Source: an uncultured Eubacteriales bacterium
GTDB lineage: Bacteria; Bacillota; Clostridia; Oscillospirales; UMGS1783
Assembly: GCA_900555065.1 (NCBI GenBank)
Contig: USJY01000127.1
Span: 1 to 5,219, forward strand
Length of the DNA: 5,219 bases
Reading direction: 5' to 3'
Below are positions 4,833 to 5,219 of the stretch, one piece after another; position 1 is the stretch's first letter; each line of letters starts with the position of its first letter. The position numbers and the translations under genes are program-made. The notes below the pieces were generated by a model, which saw nothing but the letters and a program-made list of their open reading frames with translations, made no database searches and was not told where the DNA came from.

Positions 4833-5219
4833 ATGCAACGGTTTTTACGGGCGGTGGCGGTGCTGACCGCCGCGCTCCTGCTGGTGCTTTGTCTTCCCTC
4901 CTGCCAGGACAAGACCCTGGCGGGACGGTCCTTTTATTTTCCCTTGGACGCAGAACCGCGGCAGTTGGACCCTCAGGTGTCCACAGACCGTTCTTCCATG
5001 ACGGTGGCCGCCGCCCTGTTTGAGGGGCTCACCCGCCTGGATGAAAACGGAAAGGCCGTTCCTGCCGTCGCACAGTGGACCGTGTCGGAGGATCGGATGA
5101 CATATACGTTTACCCTCCGGGAATCCCAGTGGAGCAACGGGGAACCGGTGACGGCGGATGATTTCCTTTTTGGCATACAGCGGGCCGTACAGCCCTCCAC
5201 CCGATCCTCCCTGGCCTCG
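4833..5219 (+). CDS. Oligopeptide/dipeptide ABC transporter substrate-binding lipoprotein, N-terminal part (cut by window end)
   Basis: The first 129 residues of a solute-binding family 5 (OppA/DppA-like) protein are visible. A signal peptide with arginines near the start and a hydrophobic run (about 7-20) ends in LPSC, a lipobox placing the lipid-modified cysteine at Cys24, so the protein should be anchored outside the cell membrane. The mature part shows family signatures: LDPQVSTD (45-52), ALFEGLTRLDENGKAVPAVA (61-80), TYTFTLRE (90-97), WSNGEPVTADDFLFGIQRAV (100-119). Full-length members have about 500-600 residues and deliver peptides to an ABC permease. The start at 4833 is preferred because GAAAGG (4817-4822) lies about ten bases upstream. 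An in-frame ATG at 4815 would add six residues but has no ribosome binding site. A strong promoter (4639-4668) and a structured leader precede it. Confidence 0.9.
   Translation, partial: MQRFLRAVAVLTAALLLVLCLPSCQDKTLAGRSFYFPLDAEPRQLDPQVSTDRSSMTVAAALFEGLTRLDENGKAVPAVAQWTVSEDRMTYTFTLRESQWSNGEPVTADDFLFGIQRAVQPSTRSSLAS

Overview
The window looks like a Clostridia-type Firmicute (Oscillospiraceae/Ruminococcaceae-like). The reasons are two XRE regulators of the long-tailed type common in that group (HTH followed by an alpha-helical repeat tail), a tRNA gene with CCA encoded in the DNA, AGGAGG-type ribosome binding sites, U-tract intrinsic terminators, and a Gram-positive style lipoprotein solute-binding protein. 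This assignment is inference from sequence character; no database was searched.

Left part (1-3460), all on the minus strand. The window opens inside a zinc-dependent alcohol dehydrogenase (first 97 residues). Two intrinsic terminators follow (472-512 and 566-614). Next is a broken XRE regulator: its HTH domain (1329-1550) and its helical C-terminal part (722 to about 1345) are both recognisable, but they lie in different frames and the middle of the protein is missing. About 500 bases without a convincing gene follow (1659-2149), holding a hairpin, a short open frame of unknown meaning and the terminator of the next gene. The second XRE regulator (2150-3256) is intact and appears to be a distant paralogue of the broken one. 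It has a good promoter and two copies of a 12-base direct repeat just upstream.

Middle (3433-3635). A tRNA-Tyr(GTA) gene on the minus strand has a near-consensus promoter and a downstream terminator. Its acceptor stem is damaged at the two inner pairs, through differences on the 3' side.

Right part (3636-5219). By eye this is more GC-rich than the regulator block. A complete sugar phosphate isomerase/epimerase-like TIM-barrel gene (minus) is divergent from the start of an oligopeptide/dipeptide ABC transporter substrate-binding lipoprotein (plus, cut by the window end). Between them lie a strong plus-strand promoter whose spacer is filled by a dyad, and a leader of about 150 bases. One leader segment can pair with either an upstream or a downstream partner, which is the layout of an RNA switch.

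How the parts relate: the transporter and the isomerase suggest nutrient uptake and carbohydrate handling, but no shared pathway can be shown. The regulators probably control themselves or unknown targets. No phage, CRISPR or intact transposon genes are visible. The most interesting points are the leader RNA, the damaged tRNA next to a compositionally different block, and the internal deletion in the first regulator.
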